Origin: Fistularia commersonii
Lineage: Eukaryota; Chordata; Actinopteri; Syngnathiformes; Fistulariidae
Direction: 5' to 3'
Assembly (NCBI GenBank): GCA_037954325.1
Contig: JBBMNZ010000009.1
Span: 12,680,501-12,744,500, forward strand
Length of the DNA: 64,000 nt
Made by a program: the position numbers and the translations under genes. Below the pieces are notes generated by a model that did no database searches, was not told the origin of the DNA, and worked only from the letters and a program-made list of their open reading frames with translations. Of the stretch, positions 35,885 to 49,792 are shown one piece after another (within the stretch, counting starts at the first letter, position 1; each line of letters starts with the position of its first letter).

Positions 35885-37000
35885 ACTGTATCATTATATT
35901 ACAGTCATTTGGCAGACGCTTTTATCCAAAGTGACTTACAAGAAGTGCAATTCAGTCACCGAAGATCCGAAGTACCAGTTGTCGGAAGTCAGAAGTGACA
36001 GCTCAACCAAATAGACATCTCAGAACTATATACATATATATATTCATTTTTTTTTTTTTTTTTGGGGGGGGGGGGGGGCGGCTAAGTGCGATGAGTAGGG
36101 TAGTGCTTGGTGAGGAGGTATGTTTTCAGTTCACGGCGAAAGATGGGCAGCGACTCTGCTGTTCGGACCATTTTCGGGCGTTCGTTCCACCACTGTAGAG
36201 CCAAGACCGAGAAGAGCCGAAACCGGTTCGGTGGGTAGCCAGGGGCTCCGAGTGGACCGTCACCAAGAGGTGGCAGATCAGAGATGACGGGTAGGGACAT
36301 GTGGCTTGATCATAACCTGGAGATAAGACGTAGGCGAGCACCAGGGACTGGTACTTGATGCTGGCGGCTACCGGGAGCCGGTGTAGGGACATAAGAAGGG
36401 GAGTTATGCGGGAGAATTTGGGACGGTTGAACACCGGGCGAGCTGCCGCTTTCTCAAAAAGCTCCAGATCACTGTGTCTTGCCCGCACGGACAACAGCAG
36501 AAGCTCTGCAGCGCATCATGAACACAGCTGAAAGACCACCTCACCCGTAAACTGTCCTCAATTGTGAGCGACGCCGGCCACCCTGCATACAGCCAGTTCA
36601 GCCTCCTCCCTTCGGGGAGAAGGTACCGGAGCTGCCAGTCCCGCTCCACCGGAATCACCAACAGCTTCATTCACCAGGCTGTCAGGATGTTAATTGGTTA
36701 ATTTGCAGTCTATCATCATTAGCATTTTGTTAATTTCATGTCACCGTGGGATTGTGAGAAACATTTCATGACATTACATTCATTTGGCAGATGCTTTTAT
36801 CCAAAGCGACTTAGAAAAAGTGCAATTCAGTCACCCAAGATCCGAAGTACCAGTAGTCGGAAGTCAGAAGTGACCACTCTACCAAATAGCCATCTCAGAA
36901 CCATATACATACATTCATTCATTTCATCACCTTCATTTCATCAACATCTTCTCGATTCCTCTGTATGTCCTGTACAATAAAGCTGACTCCGACTTACGGT
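35885..37000 (+). mobile_element. LINE 3' remnant interrupted by a dispersed short element
   Basis: A short element with the core TCATTTGGCAGACGCTTTTA starts near 35900 and runs to about 36425, including a poly-T/poly-G run at 36045-36078. Plus-strand codons at about 36510-36700 read HPAYSQFSLLPSGRRYRSCQ and STGITNSFIHQAVRML, the C-terminal part of a fish LINE ORF, followed by its 3' UTR (GATTGTGAGAAACATTTCAT). A second partial copy of the short element interrupts this 3' UTR at about 36766-36930, before it resumes with CGATTCCTCTGTATGTCCTG. Confidence 0.65.
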
Positions 37001-39139
37001 ACATGTCAAAATCGGCAATATTAAATCAATAACATGGTTCCGGCGAACATGTTAGAAATAGAAATTGCTTCATTCATCACATTCGGCACGAAATCAGGAA
37101 CTTTGTGCACTGCATTTTATCCATCATGGATGAACCATGAGCAGAAAGCAGCCAGTGGAGCAGTTAAGGGTTCAGTGCCTTGCTCAACAACAACTAGGAG
37201 GGACAACCGCTCTAATTCCCTGTGCCACGCTGCCAGTGCATGAATATCTCCAAAAAACAATTGTAATATTTCACGATCAAATAATCAGAAAAATCCGGGA
37301 TGCGTTTCAAATGTTTTTTCAAATAACCTTCAAAAATCCCTTCTCCGCACGTATCCTCGAGCTTCTGCAAGATAACACGGGGTAGAGAACAGGCAAAGAG
37401 CAAAGATCAGGAATAGTTGCAGGCATTCATCGGATTTACTATGTGTAAACACAGTGCATCGCTGTGTATGAACCTCTCAGGTCTCTGCTTTTTATTGTGC
37501 ATTTACTCTTATACATGTAGAACACGCAAAGAAATGAAACAAATCTGTCGCTGTGTAGAAAACTAAACGAATCCTTCAATATCCCGTTTCCCTGCAAATC
37601 CAATTCCCCGTCTAGTTCGGCATCAGTTTCCATATATAACATTTTCAAAGAGAGACGGAATTTTGTTTGTTTGTTTGATTTTGTTTGCGAATTAAACACA
37701 AAAGGGAACACGGAAACACAAAAGGCCATGTTATTTACCTGCTCGCACAGGGCAAATGAATGAGTCACTGGAGAAAAATAGTCAATGGGGACTCTGTGTG
37801 GGTTCCAGAATAAACCTCAGCAAGAGCCTTTTGTCCATTTTTCATCACGAGCGTGGTAATAGCTTGATGCACCTACTTTCTATTTATGAGTCGGTTGCAT
37901 AAGAACACAGAGGGCAGAGTTTCAAAGGGAGCATTTGAGCAGGAGAAGCTCAGAAAGAGGCTGTGAGGGATCTGGTATATGTGGAAAATGCAGCATGTAT
38001 TCAAAAATGAGTGAACATTGTTGTCTCTCTCTCTCTTGCTCTAAATAACTTACTGAGAAAAATCAGGCCAAGACATACCATAGTTTTTTTTTTTAAAGAA
38101 ACAAAATAAATACATGAATGTTTTTATATTCAAAGACAGCAGTTGCTGTTATTGCCGGTACATGTGCTGTTTCTTTTTTGAATTCTTCAAGCCTTTCCTG
38201 TTCCTTTCCTTTTGCAAGTGTTACCCTGGACATTACCCGTTTTGTTTTGGTTTTTTTCACTTCCTGTCTTTGTTTTATTTTACCACCTGTGCGGTTCAAC
38301 TCTTCGCTCACCGCAGGTGTTTTAAGAAAGTCCTGGATAGTGATCACTTTTGTGGGAGGAAATTACAAGTACAGTAGAGGTACTACTGAGGATAACAGGT
38401 TGTTTGTAACAGTTTGCTTATTTGTTTTTTTTACTGCGCACCTCCAACAGTTTTCATTAGTTTTCATTATTTTGAAGCTGCATTGAGTTGCATTAGTTGG
38501 ATGGAGGCTGTTTGTCTGGTAAATAGATGATAACGATAATGAAAATGTTAATAAAAATGCTTATAAAAATAATGCCAATAATAATTCTCATAATAATTAC
38601 CAAATAGTCTATTATTATTAGTAACAGAATTTGCTTTATTATTTTACAACTTCAATGTAATCCCTCGGTCACATTTGCACCTTTCCAGAAGTAAAGATAG
38701 GCCCTTCATCCATCGACTTTGGCAGTTGCGCCACTCATTTAATTTAATTTCTCTGCCCGTCTTCTAGCTGGTTGCGTCTTTTCTGCCTCCAATGTTATGT
38801 TGACGTTTCTTCCAACGCAGACGAGACAGGTGATTGGTCCTCTGCGCGCATACCTTCCAAATAGCCCGGTTAAAAATCACATTTCGCACTGATGTGTGTG
38901 TCATATTCTATTTGTCATTACTTGAGCACGGAACTAGACCAGAGATCTGTAGTGATCCGTGCTTTCTTCCTTAAATTCACAGTGCGCTCGTCTGTCTGTT
39001 GACAATGATGATGAATTTTGGTTTAAAAAAACTGTTAAAACAGTGTCTGCATACATTTGGAAAAATGCAAAAAATCAGTTTAAGTTGCTATAAACAAGAC
39101 AAAGGCGTTGCCGCAGTGGAGTGTTTAGGTAACACCCCG

Positions 39140-39174
<35 letters not shown>

Positions 39175-39590
39175 GACACGCAGACACACACACACGCGCA
39201 CACACACACATACGTGCACCATCTCCCCCTCCCCCCTTACACACACTTCTCCAGGATCTCAACTTACAGTGAGGAGTGACATTCGGGGAAAGCCTTTGGG
39301 AGGAACAATGGCAAGGAATGTGTGGAAACACCCTCTCTGGAAAGAAAGTACAGAAAAAGGAAAAAAAAAAGCTTAATAATGTGACACCATTTCAGAAGAT
39401 TCAACTTTTCAGTGAACTCCCTTACTATAGTCATTAGTGGGATATACAAAACACTTTCAAATGTTAATTACTTAGAAGTGTTTTTCTTATTTCTTGACTG
39501 ATTCTACATGGAAAGACATGCCTCGGAGGCATGGGAAAACCACAAGACTTCTGGTTTGTAATCCAACTGTCGTCATCTCTTTTGATTCCA
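37001..39590. other. Intergenic DNA, no gene seen
   Basis: Apart from a (CA)n block at about 39143-39212 and short T- or A-runs, no repeat family, exon or RNA gene can be supported in this stretch. Confidence 0.55.
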
Positions 39591-39935
39591 TTCAAACACT
39601 ATTGAAGCAACTGTTAACTAGAACTGTAGTTTTTTTTTTTGCACTACTGCTACTTTGCACTTTCCCAGAAAAAAACAAACATCATGCAGCTATTGTACCA
39701 TATACCATTATTGTATGACTGACTTTTGCACTAAACTGCACAAAAGAACCTCTGCTGCTATACCTTATAGTTTACTGTTTAACCTTTCATGTAATAGTGC
39801 ACTTTACTGTTTAAATCGCACTCTTTTGTTATTATTTTGTTAATTTTATGTCACTTTGTGATTGTGAGAAACATCCTCTTGATTCCTCTTTATGTCCATG
39901 CAGAGAAATTGATGAAAAAGCTGACTTTGACTTTG
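39591..39935 (+). mobile_element. LINE 3' UTR fragment
   Basis: The fragment shares TTTTGTTAATTTTATGTCAC, GATTGTGAGAAACATCCTCT and TTCCTCTTTATGTCC with the 3' UTR at about 36720-36975. It ends with AAAGCTGACTTTGACTTTGA, the usual tail of this LINE family. No coding part remains. Confidence 0.6.
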
Positions 39936-40659
39936 AAAAGTGCCATTGGGCTTTTGGCTAAATCTTATGGACTACAATTTCATGGTATCATTATAAGAAG
40001 TTTGGTCAGACTTGTACTGATTTTACTGATGTTGACAGCAACATTACAACATCATTTGCCCTTCCTACAAAAGGTAATATTGCTTGAGAAATTCAAAAAC
40101 GATATATAGTATATATGTCTATATATACTATATAGCTATGGCCAGCTGGTAAATACAGTGACAGCCCGAATTTCCTCGCAGAGGACTTTCTCACGCATCC
40201 ATAGAGACAACAGATCTTCGTTTACCTGATCCAATTTCTACTGGTGTTGTGACATACCCCGGAAGTCTATCCCAACTGTCAAACCATCAACTGAAACCAC
40301 TTTAAATATTCGTGAAAACCTCTATTAGAAGATAGCCTGAGTTTTGTAAAAGCCCAATTTGGTGCACTTTCACGATGCCTTAGATTTTTTTCAACTTTCC
40401 TGGCACTTCTTATTGATAGGCACTTTTTAGTCTCTCTCCCAGAAAAGCTTTTTGATGAAGCCCCTATGATAAGGTGCGCAATTGAGATTGCATTCAAACA
40501 GCAAAATAATCATGTATAAAATCGTCAATTGGATTGTACCATCTTATTTATCTGACTTGGTGTTGCTGATTATGTCCTGAGCAAACTTTGCACTTGCAAG
40601 ATTGTAGTCTGTGAAAAGGCTATTGCTGAGAGAGCCTTTTATTGTATATATTGAATATT

Positions 40660-40965
40660 TATTATTATATTATATTATATTATATTATATTATATTATAT
40701 TATATTATATTATATTATATTATATTATAAGTGGAACAGACAATAAATAAATGAATGAATGTTTTTTTCAAGCCCAGTTCACAAGATACCTCCTTACCAA
40801 GCACTACCCCACTAATCGCACTTGGCCCCCAAACCCTCCCCAAAAAATAATAAAAATAAATGAAAACTTCGGATCTTCTGTGACTGAAATGCACTTTTTG
40901 TGAGTCGCTTTGGATAAAAGCGTCTGCCAGATGACTAGAATGTAATGTAATGTAATGTCAAGATA
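40660..40965 (-). repeat. (ATTAT)n microsatellite and reverse copy of the short dispersed element
   Basis: (ATTAT)n runs from about 40662 to 40730. At about 40745-40960 the reverse complement of the 'GGCAGACGCTTTTATCCAAA' element is present (GAGTCGCTTTGGATAAAAGC), ending in ATGTAATGTAATGTAATG. Confidence 0.8.
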
Positions 40966-41703
40966 CAAAAGATGATCCTGAATCCATGATCCATGCATGA
41001 AGGTGCATGGTGTATGCTTTTAACTTTTCTTCCTCAACACAAAGTCTCTGCATTGACCAAACCAGGTTTTTCAACCGCATTTGGCCTCTTCAAGCTGTGA
41101 AAACAGACCCGCTGTTGAGCATTACTCAGTCAGATCCCTGTTGCTGCCATTGGAAGCTGCTGACCAGCCAGAGAAGTCATACATAACCTCTTCTGTTTAC
41201 TTTCCACTCTATACAGCAATGTCCCCCTATAGACCAAGGTGTTACACCACAATACGCCTTGCTACTGTGTCCTTATAAAGCGGCATTTTTACAAGAAAAT
41301 AACAGATACTGCTTTTCCACAACAGAGTTCCAGCATTACTCAACTCAACAGTTTCCCTTCGAGAAAGTACCTGGTACCAGGCACTTTTTAGTACCTTCTC
41401 CCTGGAGGTTCCAAGTGGGCCAAGCCAATACTAAAACATGACGTTAAGAGACTGCTGGCAAGGAAGTTGACCTTTTGCACTGTGCTTTTAAACCGGCCAT
41501 TAAAAGAGCAACAACTTGCAAAATCAACTTGCATCTGCGCTTCACTACCTGTGCCTTTCTTTGGGTCTCTTCTGAACAGCAATGGCACCATTGCTAAAAT
41601 ATCCACCATTGTTTATGTGTATGAAACAACATTACAGCTGTTTTCATGCCATCTTGCCATGACAACCCCACCAACTTTGAGGAGTAATGGAAAACCTCTA
41701 GAG

Positions 41704-42376
41704 CAGGGGGTCTCAGACTTGCCGCCACTTGCAGCCCTGGGATCAATATTTTGTAGCCCCCTGCCTGAAATCAAATCTTTGTTTTTTCTCACGTGCATAC
41801 AGTGGGTTTCAAAAAAAAAAAAAAGGCAAAGATAAGATGAAAAAGTAATTTTGCAATGTATTTTTTGCTATGACATTTGAAAACAAAATTATTTTTTAAG
41901 AAAAAAAAGGTCGAGTGATGTTGTTAAAACAGTTTTTTCTTTTCTTATTTCTATAAAAAACACAAAAACGATAGCAAAAAAAAACAGGCACAATTAAAAA
42001 GATTTAATAACCAGAATAGCCTTGTAAACATTATACCTCCTTTTATACATGGTACCAATCAATTTTCTGATACATTTTAATGGCAATTTTTTTTTTGTCT
42101 CTTTTAATATTTTCTCTTTTAACTCAACAATATTTTTAGGGTGCAATTTCATCAATTCTTTTTCAATATTCATTTTTAATATTAATTTGTCATGTATATT
42201 TTAGAGGAACAGTTCATTACATATAAAGATTTTTATAATTTACCTCCTTTACACTAAAACAAAGAAAACATTTGGACTTAGAGTTACTTCTTGGTAATGA
42301 ATTTACTTGTCCGGCGCCCTTGACATCAAATTAAGCCGTATGTGGCCTCCGGACCAAAATGAGTTTGACACCCCTG
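41704..42376. mobile_element. Non-autonomous hAT element with perfect target duplication
   Basis: The ends CAGGGGGTCTCAGACT and GAGTTTGACACCCCTG are inverted repeats. The flanking 8-base duplication CTCTAGAG is perfect (41696-41703 and 42377-42384). The 673-base interior is AT-rich and lacks a transposase frame. The interior differs from the 487-base family, so it is a separate subfamily with related ends. Confidence 0.88.
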
Positions 42377-42595
42377 CTCTAGAGCCTACTGTTCCACTCT
42401 GTATTACTTTTGAAAAGCACCGATGATATCAGGCTAGTAATGTGAATTTCAAAATAAATACAATACCCATGATATAGGGTACAACATGTAGCTATAAACA
42501 ATCAATTCAATCCCAATGCCAATATTATTAGTCGATGTATCCCCCACTGCGGTGTGCGCACCTCGACCAAATTTTGTCAGGAGTTTTCTGCTGTA

Positions 42596-42845
42596 GCAGC
42601 CACGGCTCAGACAGATAAGCGGTCGCCCCTCCGATCGGATTGTTGGCGGTTTACTTCCCAGCACTTCTTGTCCGTCAAAGTGTAAGACACTAAACGCAAG
42701 TTGCTCCCGATGGCTTGGTTGTCACCGTGCATGGTAGCTATGCTACCATTAGCGTCCGTATGTTTTTGAATGGGTGAATTCTTTCTCATGTAAAGCGCTT
42801 TTAAACTGCAAGGTGTAAAAACACCATATAAGTTGACCCCGTTCA
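42596..42845 (+). repeat. tRNA-derived SINE-like element
   Basis: A degenerate A box (GCAGCCACGGCTCAGACAGA) is followed by a B-box-like GGCGGTTTACTTCCCAG, a body with GTAAGACACTAAACGC, and the 3' part TGTAAAGCGCTTTTAAACTG with CACCATATAAG. The organisation is the same as at 4541-4765. Confidence 0.65.
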
Positions 42846-43618
42846 CCTTTTCTGACAGCTCCGCAATCTGTCTTTTATGACTGAACTTTCTTAACACTCG
42901 TCGGGAAATGTTTATGAGTTATGCAACTCATGTAATGTCTAAAGGCAAACTCCAGTTGATCCAGGTGAGGCACAGGTCGCTGCTCTTACTTCTTAAAATA
43001 CTCCCACAACCTGCTGCTGACTCTTTACTGACATCACCAGTGCTTTTCTAGCTGTCTTAATCCATTAGATCCTTTTTGCATTTTCAAACGGCTGGAATTT
43101 CAGCTTCTTTTTTCACTATTGCCCAATCCTTCGGCCTGATCTTAGTGCACAAAGTTCTTCAGAATTGAACAAATATTATGTAAATGTATTGACACACGAG
43201 TCCAACGTGATCTATGAATATAATTCTTGAGATGACGTCACATCCCTGTGACAAGTGCTTGTCAGCAGCTTCTGGCCTGAGTTACTGCCAGGCAACTTTG
43301 CTCTTGAATTAATTCTTTATATCTCATATAAACAATTCAAAACAAAACATTGCCTTAGTCAGCATTCATGTCCTTGTCAAAACAAAACACTATTTTCGGC
43401 CGGTTTCGAAACCATAAAAGCTTCTGAGCTGAGTATAATTGGTTGTAGGGCTGATTTTTAGTTGTGTAAAAACACAACTATATAGCATTTAACCGGATTA
43501 TCTGTGGTGATGCAATTTATCAGTGTATGATTTAGTCAAAGATATCTAAAGTTGTAGGACTGGGGGCTCTTTCAGAATTTCAGCTCAAGAGCTCATTTCA
43601 ACAAATTTTGATATGATA

Positions 43619-44190
43619 TATAGGACTGTCTCAGAAAATTAGGATATTGTGATAAAGTTCTTTATCTTCTGTAATGCAATTGAAAAAACAAAAATGTCAT
43701 TCATTCTGGATTCATTACAAATCAACTGCAAGCCCTTTATTACTTTAATATTGCTGATTATGGCTTACATCTTAAGAAAACACAAAAATCCTATCTTAAA
43801 ATATTAGAATATCATGAAAAAGTAATTTTTGATTTTTTAATTGCATTACAGATAAAGAACTTTATCACAATATTCTAATTTTCCGAGACAGTCCTGTGTA
43901 TATATATATATATCCATCTCATTCTGTATATATATTAAAATATACATTTACTTTTTCATGATATTCTAATATTTCGAGATAGGATTTTTGAGTTTTCTTA
44001 AGATGTAATATATGATAGGATTTTTGAGTTTTCTTAAGATGTAAGCCATAATCAGCAATATTAAAATAGTAAAAGGCTTGCAGTTGATTTGTAATGAATC
44101 CAGAATGTATGACATTTTTGTTTTTGTAGTTGCATTACAGAAGATAAAGAACTTTATCACAATATTCTAATTTTCTGAGACAGTCCTGTA
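43619..44190. mobile_element. Two adjacent palindromic Tc1/mariner-like MITE copies
   Basis: The first copy (about 43619-43898) runs from TAGGACTGTCTCAGAAAATT to CCGAGACAGTCCTGTG. The second, partial copy (about 43947-44190) is inverted and ends CTGAGACAGTCCTGTA. It contains an internal duplication of AGGATTTTTGAGTTTTCTTA. A TA-rich run separates them. Confidence 0.75.
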
Positions 44191-45665
44191 ATTGTATACA
44201 TTAACAGCCAAATTACCACCAAAGTTAATAACCGTGAAACAAAAAAATGTAGAATACGTCTCTTGATCAAGTTAAAAAAAGACCTATTATAAGACCACGA
44301 CCAAATAAGCTGTGAATTCAAATACTGAATGAAATAATACAAGCTCTGAACTGCAGTTACACAGATTTCTTGGATTCCTTCTCTCCCATGGGAAACTAGG
44401 AACAGTAGTTCAACCAGTCCATACAATTCCCCTTTTCCTGAAAAACATCAGTGACCCTAAAATACACTGTCCCTCTGAAGGTCATCAAAGAGACAATTGT
44501 TAAGTTGAACTACTTAGGATTCGTGAAAACACATAAAGGTCGGGGGGGTCAAACTGCTGCCCTGTCATTAAGTGAATTACACATGACTCAGCCAGTGATG
44601 TGATTCAGACTGTCACATTTCTTTGGTTTATAATTAAATTTCCATCGAATGTAACACCCGAAGACTCTTTCAAAGAACCTATTTAACTGTGTCACATGAA
44701 TCGGGGCATTTGAATTTCCCTACTGGACACATTTTCTCCGTCAAAGCTTTTGAAACTTGTGTTTTATTACATTCCTTGAGCTGAAATCTGCAGCCTGTGG
44801 AGAGCTTGTGTTTGGGGGAGTTCTGCGGATTTATCAATACAGCCTAAATCTGGTAGGACAGAACTATGATCAGGTGCTGTGTAAAAGAAAAGATAAAAAA
44901 AAAAAAAAACGACAAACAAATCAACAACAAATCCTATATTTTAGTTTGATTTTGACAAACTTACATGTGGAAAGGTTTCGGACATTAACCTCTGCTCACG
45001 AGATGTATTTAGTTTAAAACAAACACAGACATCCTCCTCCTTAAAAAGACTGGATAAAGAACTTGTTTTTCAGTTGTACCTTTATTTTAACCACGCGTCC
45101 AAAAACTCAGTCTTGTTTTAAATTTAAAAAAAGATACATCCGTTTTCTCCTTCTACTTACCCCCTTGATTCTTCTACTCAAGGAGAACATTTTCTTGATG
45201 TTCTTCCTTGTTAGAACTGGCATGTGGCTCTAATTTCCACTCAACTGGCGTTATATGAGTTACTTTCAGCTTAGAAATACCAATAAAAAAAATTTTTTTT
45301 TTACTTTCCTTCATTATATTTTCAGTTTTCTAAAAATCTTCTGCCTCGCAACATGAAGGAAACAGTCCTCTGCTGAAGCTGAAGTGGCACTTGAAACTTC
45401 CCTTCCCATTTAGAAGTGTTGTTTATAGAACTTTTTGTTTGCCCGAATTCAGATCGTGAATTTTTATCGAGACACGGTGACGGTTATGTAACACTGTAAA
45501 AGTTTTTGGCGTGACTAGAATTATGAGATGATCGATTTCCCTTAAAACCAAACAATAGAGCTGTTCTATAATAACTATAGATGATTATTTGTCACACTAT
45601 ATATCAACTCGGGCCACTGAACCAGACGCGAGTTATTAATTGGGACATGGATAAAATGGATAAAG
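44191..45665. other. Intergenic DNA, nothing recognised
   Basis: No repeat family, splice-flanked reading frame or RNA gene is visible in this AT-rich stretch. Confidence 0.5.
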
Positions 45666-46195
45666 CAGGGGTCCCCGAACTTTTTCCTGCGAGGGCCAAA
45701 TAACTTTTCCCTTCTCTGACGGGGAGCCGGGCCAGTCTGTAACAAAAAGTGTGACGATCGCAGAGGCGTCTAAACGTAAACATTTATTGTTTTCCAGAAA
45801 CCAAAAATGAACCCTTTCTGTGATCTTGAAATAAAATTAAAAAAATTTCAGAAAATAAATAATAACATTATTAATGAAATGAATAACACCATTTACGGAA
45901 TAAATAATAACCAAATAACCCTTTGCAAGTTTCTTACAGAAAAAAGGACCGAGGAACATTATTTTTTCTTGTAGACTGTGAAAAGCAGAAAGCAAGCAGG
46001 CTATGAAACCCAACTGATACCAACACATTTCACTACAAGTATGGTTGTAAAACGGATTTTATCCCAGTTGATTTCATAATAATTATATTTGTATAATTCT
46101 TTGCATTATGATTATAAAACCATCTCTGGTATTGTTCGGGAAAAACGTGGAGGCGGACCATATTCGCCCCCCGGGCCATAGTTTGGGGACCATTG
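45666..46195. mobile_element. Non-autonomous hAT element (second end type)
   Basis: The ends CAGGGGTCCCCGAACTTTTT and AGTTTGGGGACCATTG are inverted repeats of the 'CAGGGGTCCCC' type. The 8-base duplication GGATAAAG is perfect (45658-45665 and 46196-46203). The element is 530 bases with no transposase. Confidence 0.88.
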
Positions 46196-46203
46196 GGATA
46201 AAG

Positions 46204-47450
46204 ACTAACAACAACCCCCTCCCGTAGCAAGCGGTTTTAAATGCAGACAGGCAGGAATGTTTGCCGTAACACATTAGTGACGCACTATTTGCGTGCTATA
46301 ATGCAGCGTAGTAAGTGTTTTGGAGGGAGGTTGCACTTGTAGACGGAGGGAAGCGGAGAAGGTATGAAAGACACGGTTCATTTTTGTTTTCTTCTTCCCT
46401 GAAATGTCTCCCTCCCCTCATTCTGTCTCTCTCAGACACACAAACTCGTGTACACACACACACACACACATCCCTCTGTACCATTGAGAGGAGGAAACAA
46501 AGAGCTTGTTTCCTGTTTGTATCAGGATAACTCCCTGCCATTTCCTTTCCTGGGGTGTGATTGTACACCTGCACTCAAAGCATGAGAACTGACATCATCA
46601 GCTGCACAAAAACACATGTTGCAAAAACAATAGTGGGCGAAAACAAGTTTGAGTTTGTGCAAGAGTGTGCGTATGCACATGCCCACGCGCCTGCGTGCTT
46701 GTGTGTATGCATACATGCATATTTTTATATATGTATATACAAGAATATGTTTGCTCACACACACACAGACATGTAGGAACTATAAAGTATGAAAAGAAAT
46801 ATTTATTAATTCCTATTTACATGTATAGATTCCAGCATGACCCTGAGTGCAGGATAAGCGGCAGAAGATGGACGGATGAATGGATATTTACATGTAACTT
46901 CCATCCTGTAAATTAACATTATTATAAAAGAACTAGCGCATAAAATTATTTGAGTGACATTTGTGTGGATTAAAAACATGGAATTAGATATGATGTATAT
47001 ACTTGTGTTCCCCTTCAAATGACCTTTGGTGTTGCTTTTAATTGCATTGTTAGCACTGGATTGTAAAGCATGGTTGATGTATCTTTATATGAAGATCATT
47101 TAATTATCATTATATCTTCCTTTCATGAAAAAATAATATTATCTGAGTAATGAGCATATTTACTCTGAATTCTTAATTTACTATTGTTTCCACAACCAGC
47201 TCTCTGGGTGGTTGTCCTTCATTTTACAAAACAGATCCTACTAAATCAGATGTTTATGCTTTTTAATCTCATATTACTGAATAGAATAAAAACAGACTGA
47301 TTTATAAAAAAAATCGCAGACAGTCGTACAACAGTTATAAACAGTAAACAGTCGTTTTGCTCAGTGAAGTCAATTTGTTGCGCAAATTGGCAGCAGGTTT
47401 TGTAAGAAGTGATGACAAAGTTACCATTTATCAGATAAGACATAAGCAGG

Positions 47451-47493
<43 letters not shown>

Positions 47494-49790
47494 ACGCACA
47501 TGGAAAGCAGGGCCACAACAGCAAACCATGTGGGAGGAGTTTAAAGTAAAAACAACCACAGCTATGGTGAAACTACAGTTATAATTCAAAACACTTGCTG
47601 GCTGCACTTATTCCCATGTGTATCCTTGCTTTATTTGTGCTATAAACATGGGTACAACACAAGTCCCTACTCTTAGTTATTACTTTAAAGGAATACATGT
47701 CTTGTTAGCCTCTGTAAAACAACTCAAAATACATTCTTGGTCTCGTAATCCAAGTCCTCATACTCGTGATGTCATCTTCGCTGTCGCTTATTTTACATTA
47801 TCTCTAAATTGATGTGGAGCATATTTTGGGTATTATATGATGATATGATTCAAGGGTTTAGCTGCAGTAAAACATACTGTTCGTTTATCAAATTTTATAC
47901 GGTTTGAAAATATTACTGCTTTACACGTGTACATGTCCATTGATTGTTGTACTATCAATTCAATGTATTATTCTAATTTGATTCAAATAAAACCCGTACA
48001 ATTTTGTCTGACTTCGGAAAAAACACGAGCATCCTATGCAACTTTGAGCGACAACCAATATGGCAGCAGACAAAATCTCCACCCTGATTCCTAAATTTTT
48101 CTATGACTGTAGATAAAGTTACCAAGGTAAAAATGCCAAACATGTTATTATTATCATTAAAAAGTCAACAAATTCACTATTATAATGAGATCCAATTGAT
48201 TTAATTATAAAAGTGTAAAGACCGTGTTATAAGACCTTGATGGTTTCCGTTGGCTGCAGAAATAGATGTTTTTTTTTTCCCAATTGTGTTTATTTCTTTT
48301 TGTTGTTATCCATATTTAGTATCATGTCTTCATTAAGTATCAGCAGAACAATGAGTTAGCCATCACTATATTATCTTTTTGTCACTTGCTGATGTAGATG
48401 ATTCACAATACTGATGGGTCTCCTTCTTTTTAGATAATTTAAAGAATTAATTCCATTAAACCATACTACTTGTTCATCAAATGTATCGCAAGTGTAGTTT
48501 CCACCGCAGCCGCATACATAAAGTATTTCAGGACAGCCCCCACCCCCACACGCAGACGCCCACACACACACACACGAAACCCTTATGTGAAATTATGTGT
48601 AATTTGACCTTCAAACTCTTGATGAGGTCTCTGTGGAAAAGTAATTTAAATCAGATGTATTTTTATGCATTACTTTATCCAAAGAGAATATGGTTTATGG
48701 GGGTACTGTGCATATATGATTTTTGTGAATATAGTTTATGTTTATGAAACGGTGTGTGGAACCTCCCATCCTCAGAGGATATCTCTCTCTTTGACATGGA
48801 AGTGAAGGGCACATGCAGGAAACAGACACTGTTTGAATATTATCTTTGAAAAGCAGTGATCAGCAAAGTCCTGCGAGCAGACATGCAGGAAAAATAACGG
48901 GAGGAAGGAGTGGGTAGGTCTACCAGATTGCGCTTGGGAAACATACAAAACATCTGAAACTCGGGACAGCTTCTATTAACTTGTGTATTCAGATTTAAAA
49001 TCAAGTAGTTCAGGTTAATTGGGTTTTGTGTATTTCACTTTACATAACCTGTAGTACCAGTGCTCAACAAATAGCACTGAAAAATAACAACTGTATGAGT
49101 CATATATTTCCTATAAAACAGCACCCATAATTAAGAACAAGAAATGAAAACTCTAAATTATAAATAGATACAAGCACGCAAGTAGAAAACTGTTTTGCTG
49201 TATAAATAGGCCCCTTGTTTTTCTGAAACAATGCTTATCCGTGTGTTTGTCACAATTGTTGACAGCGGCTCACAACAGGCGGAGATGACAAATTACATCA
49301 AGACCTTAGTCATCAAGTGAATACCCAAAACATTGCCTTTTCATGTTTCTCACGAAATAGAGAGAAGCAACAAAATTCAGTCATTGTCCAGCTGCTTTTT
49401 GGGGTAATAGGCTGAGGAAATGGACCCAGATGGACCCAGGCTCTACTTTGAGCTTCCTGTGTACATCACAACGCCTGGACCGATCTTAAAGGCTAAATCC
49501 AGCCGCCATGCGTAGGAAAGACATTTCACTTGCATCCAAGATCATGATTGTCGTCGAGAAAAAATGGTGAATCAAGAACCTTCGCTTTCTGACTCAGTTC
49601 CTTTTTCCCCCGTGATAAACCAACGCGGTGCTTGCATGACTACAGACATCCCGCCGATCTGCCGGTCCATTTCTTTCTCCATTTCACCCTTACTTGTGAA
49701 CAAGACTCTGCGTACTTTTACTCCTTCACTTGTTCTTCTTTTCCAACCTGTTGGAGAAAATCCTCCAGTTTCTGGGAGCAGACTTTTTAC
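46204..49790. other. Intergenic DNA with CA repeats
   Basis: CA-rich microsatellites lie at about 46452-46472 and 47452-47500, and a short CACACG run at about 48540-48575. A short piece (CCTGAGTGCAGGATAAGCGG) near 46840 is the reverse of the dispersed repeat at about 640. No gene is supported. Confidence 0.55.
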
Positions 49791-49792
49791 AG

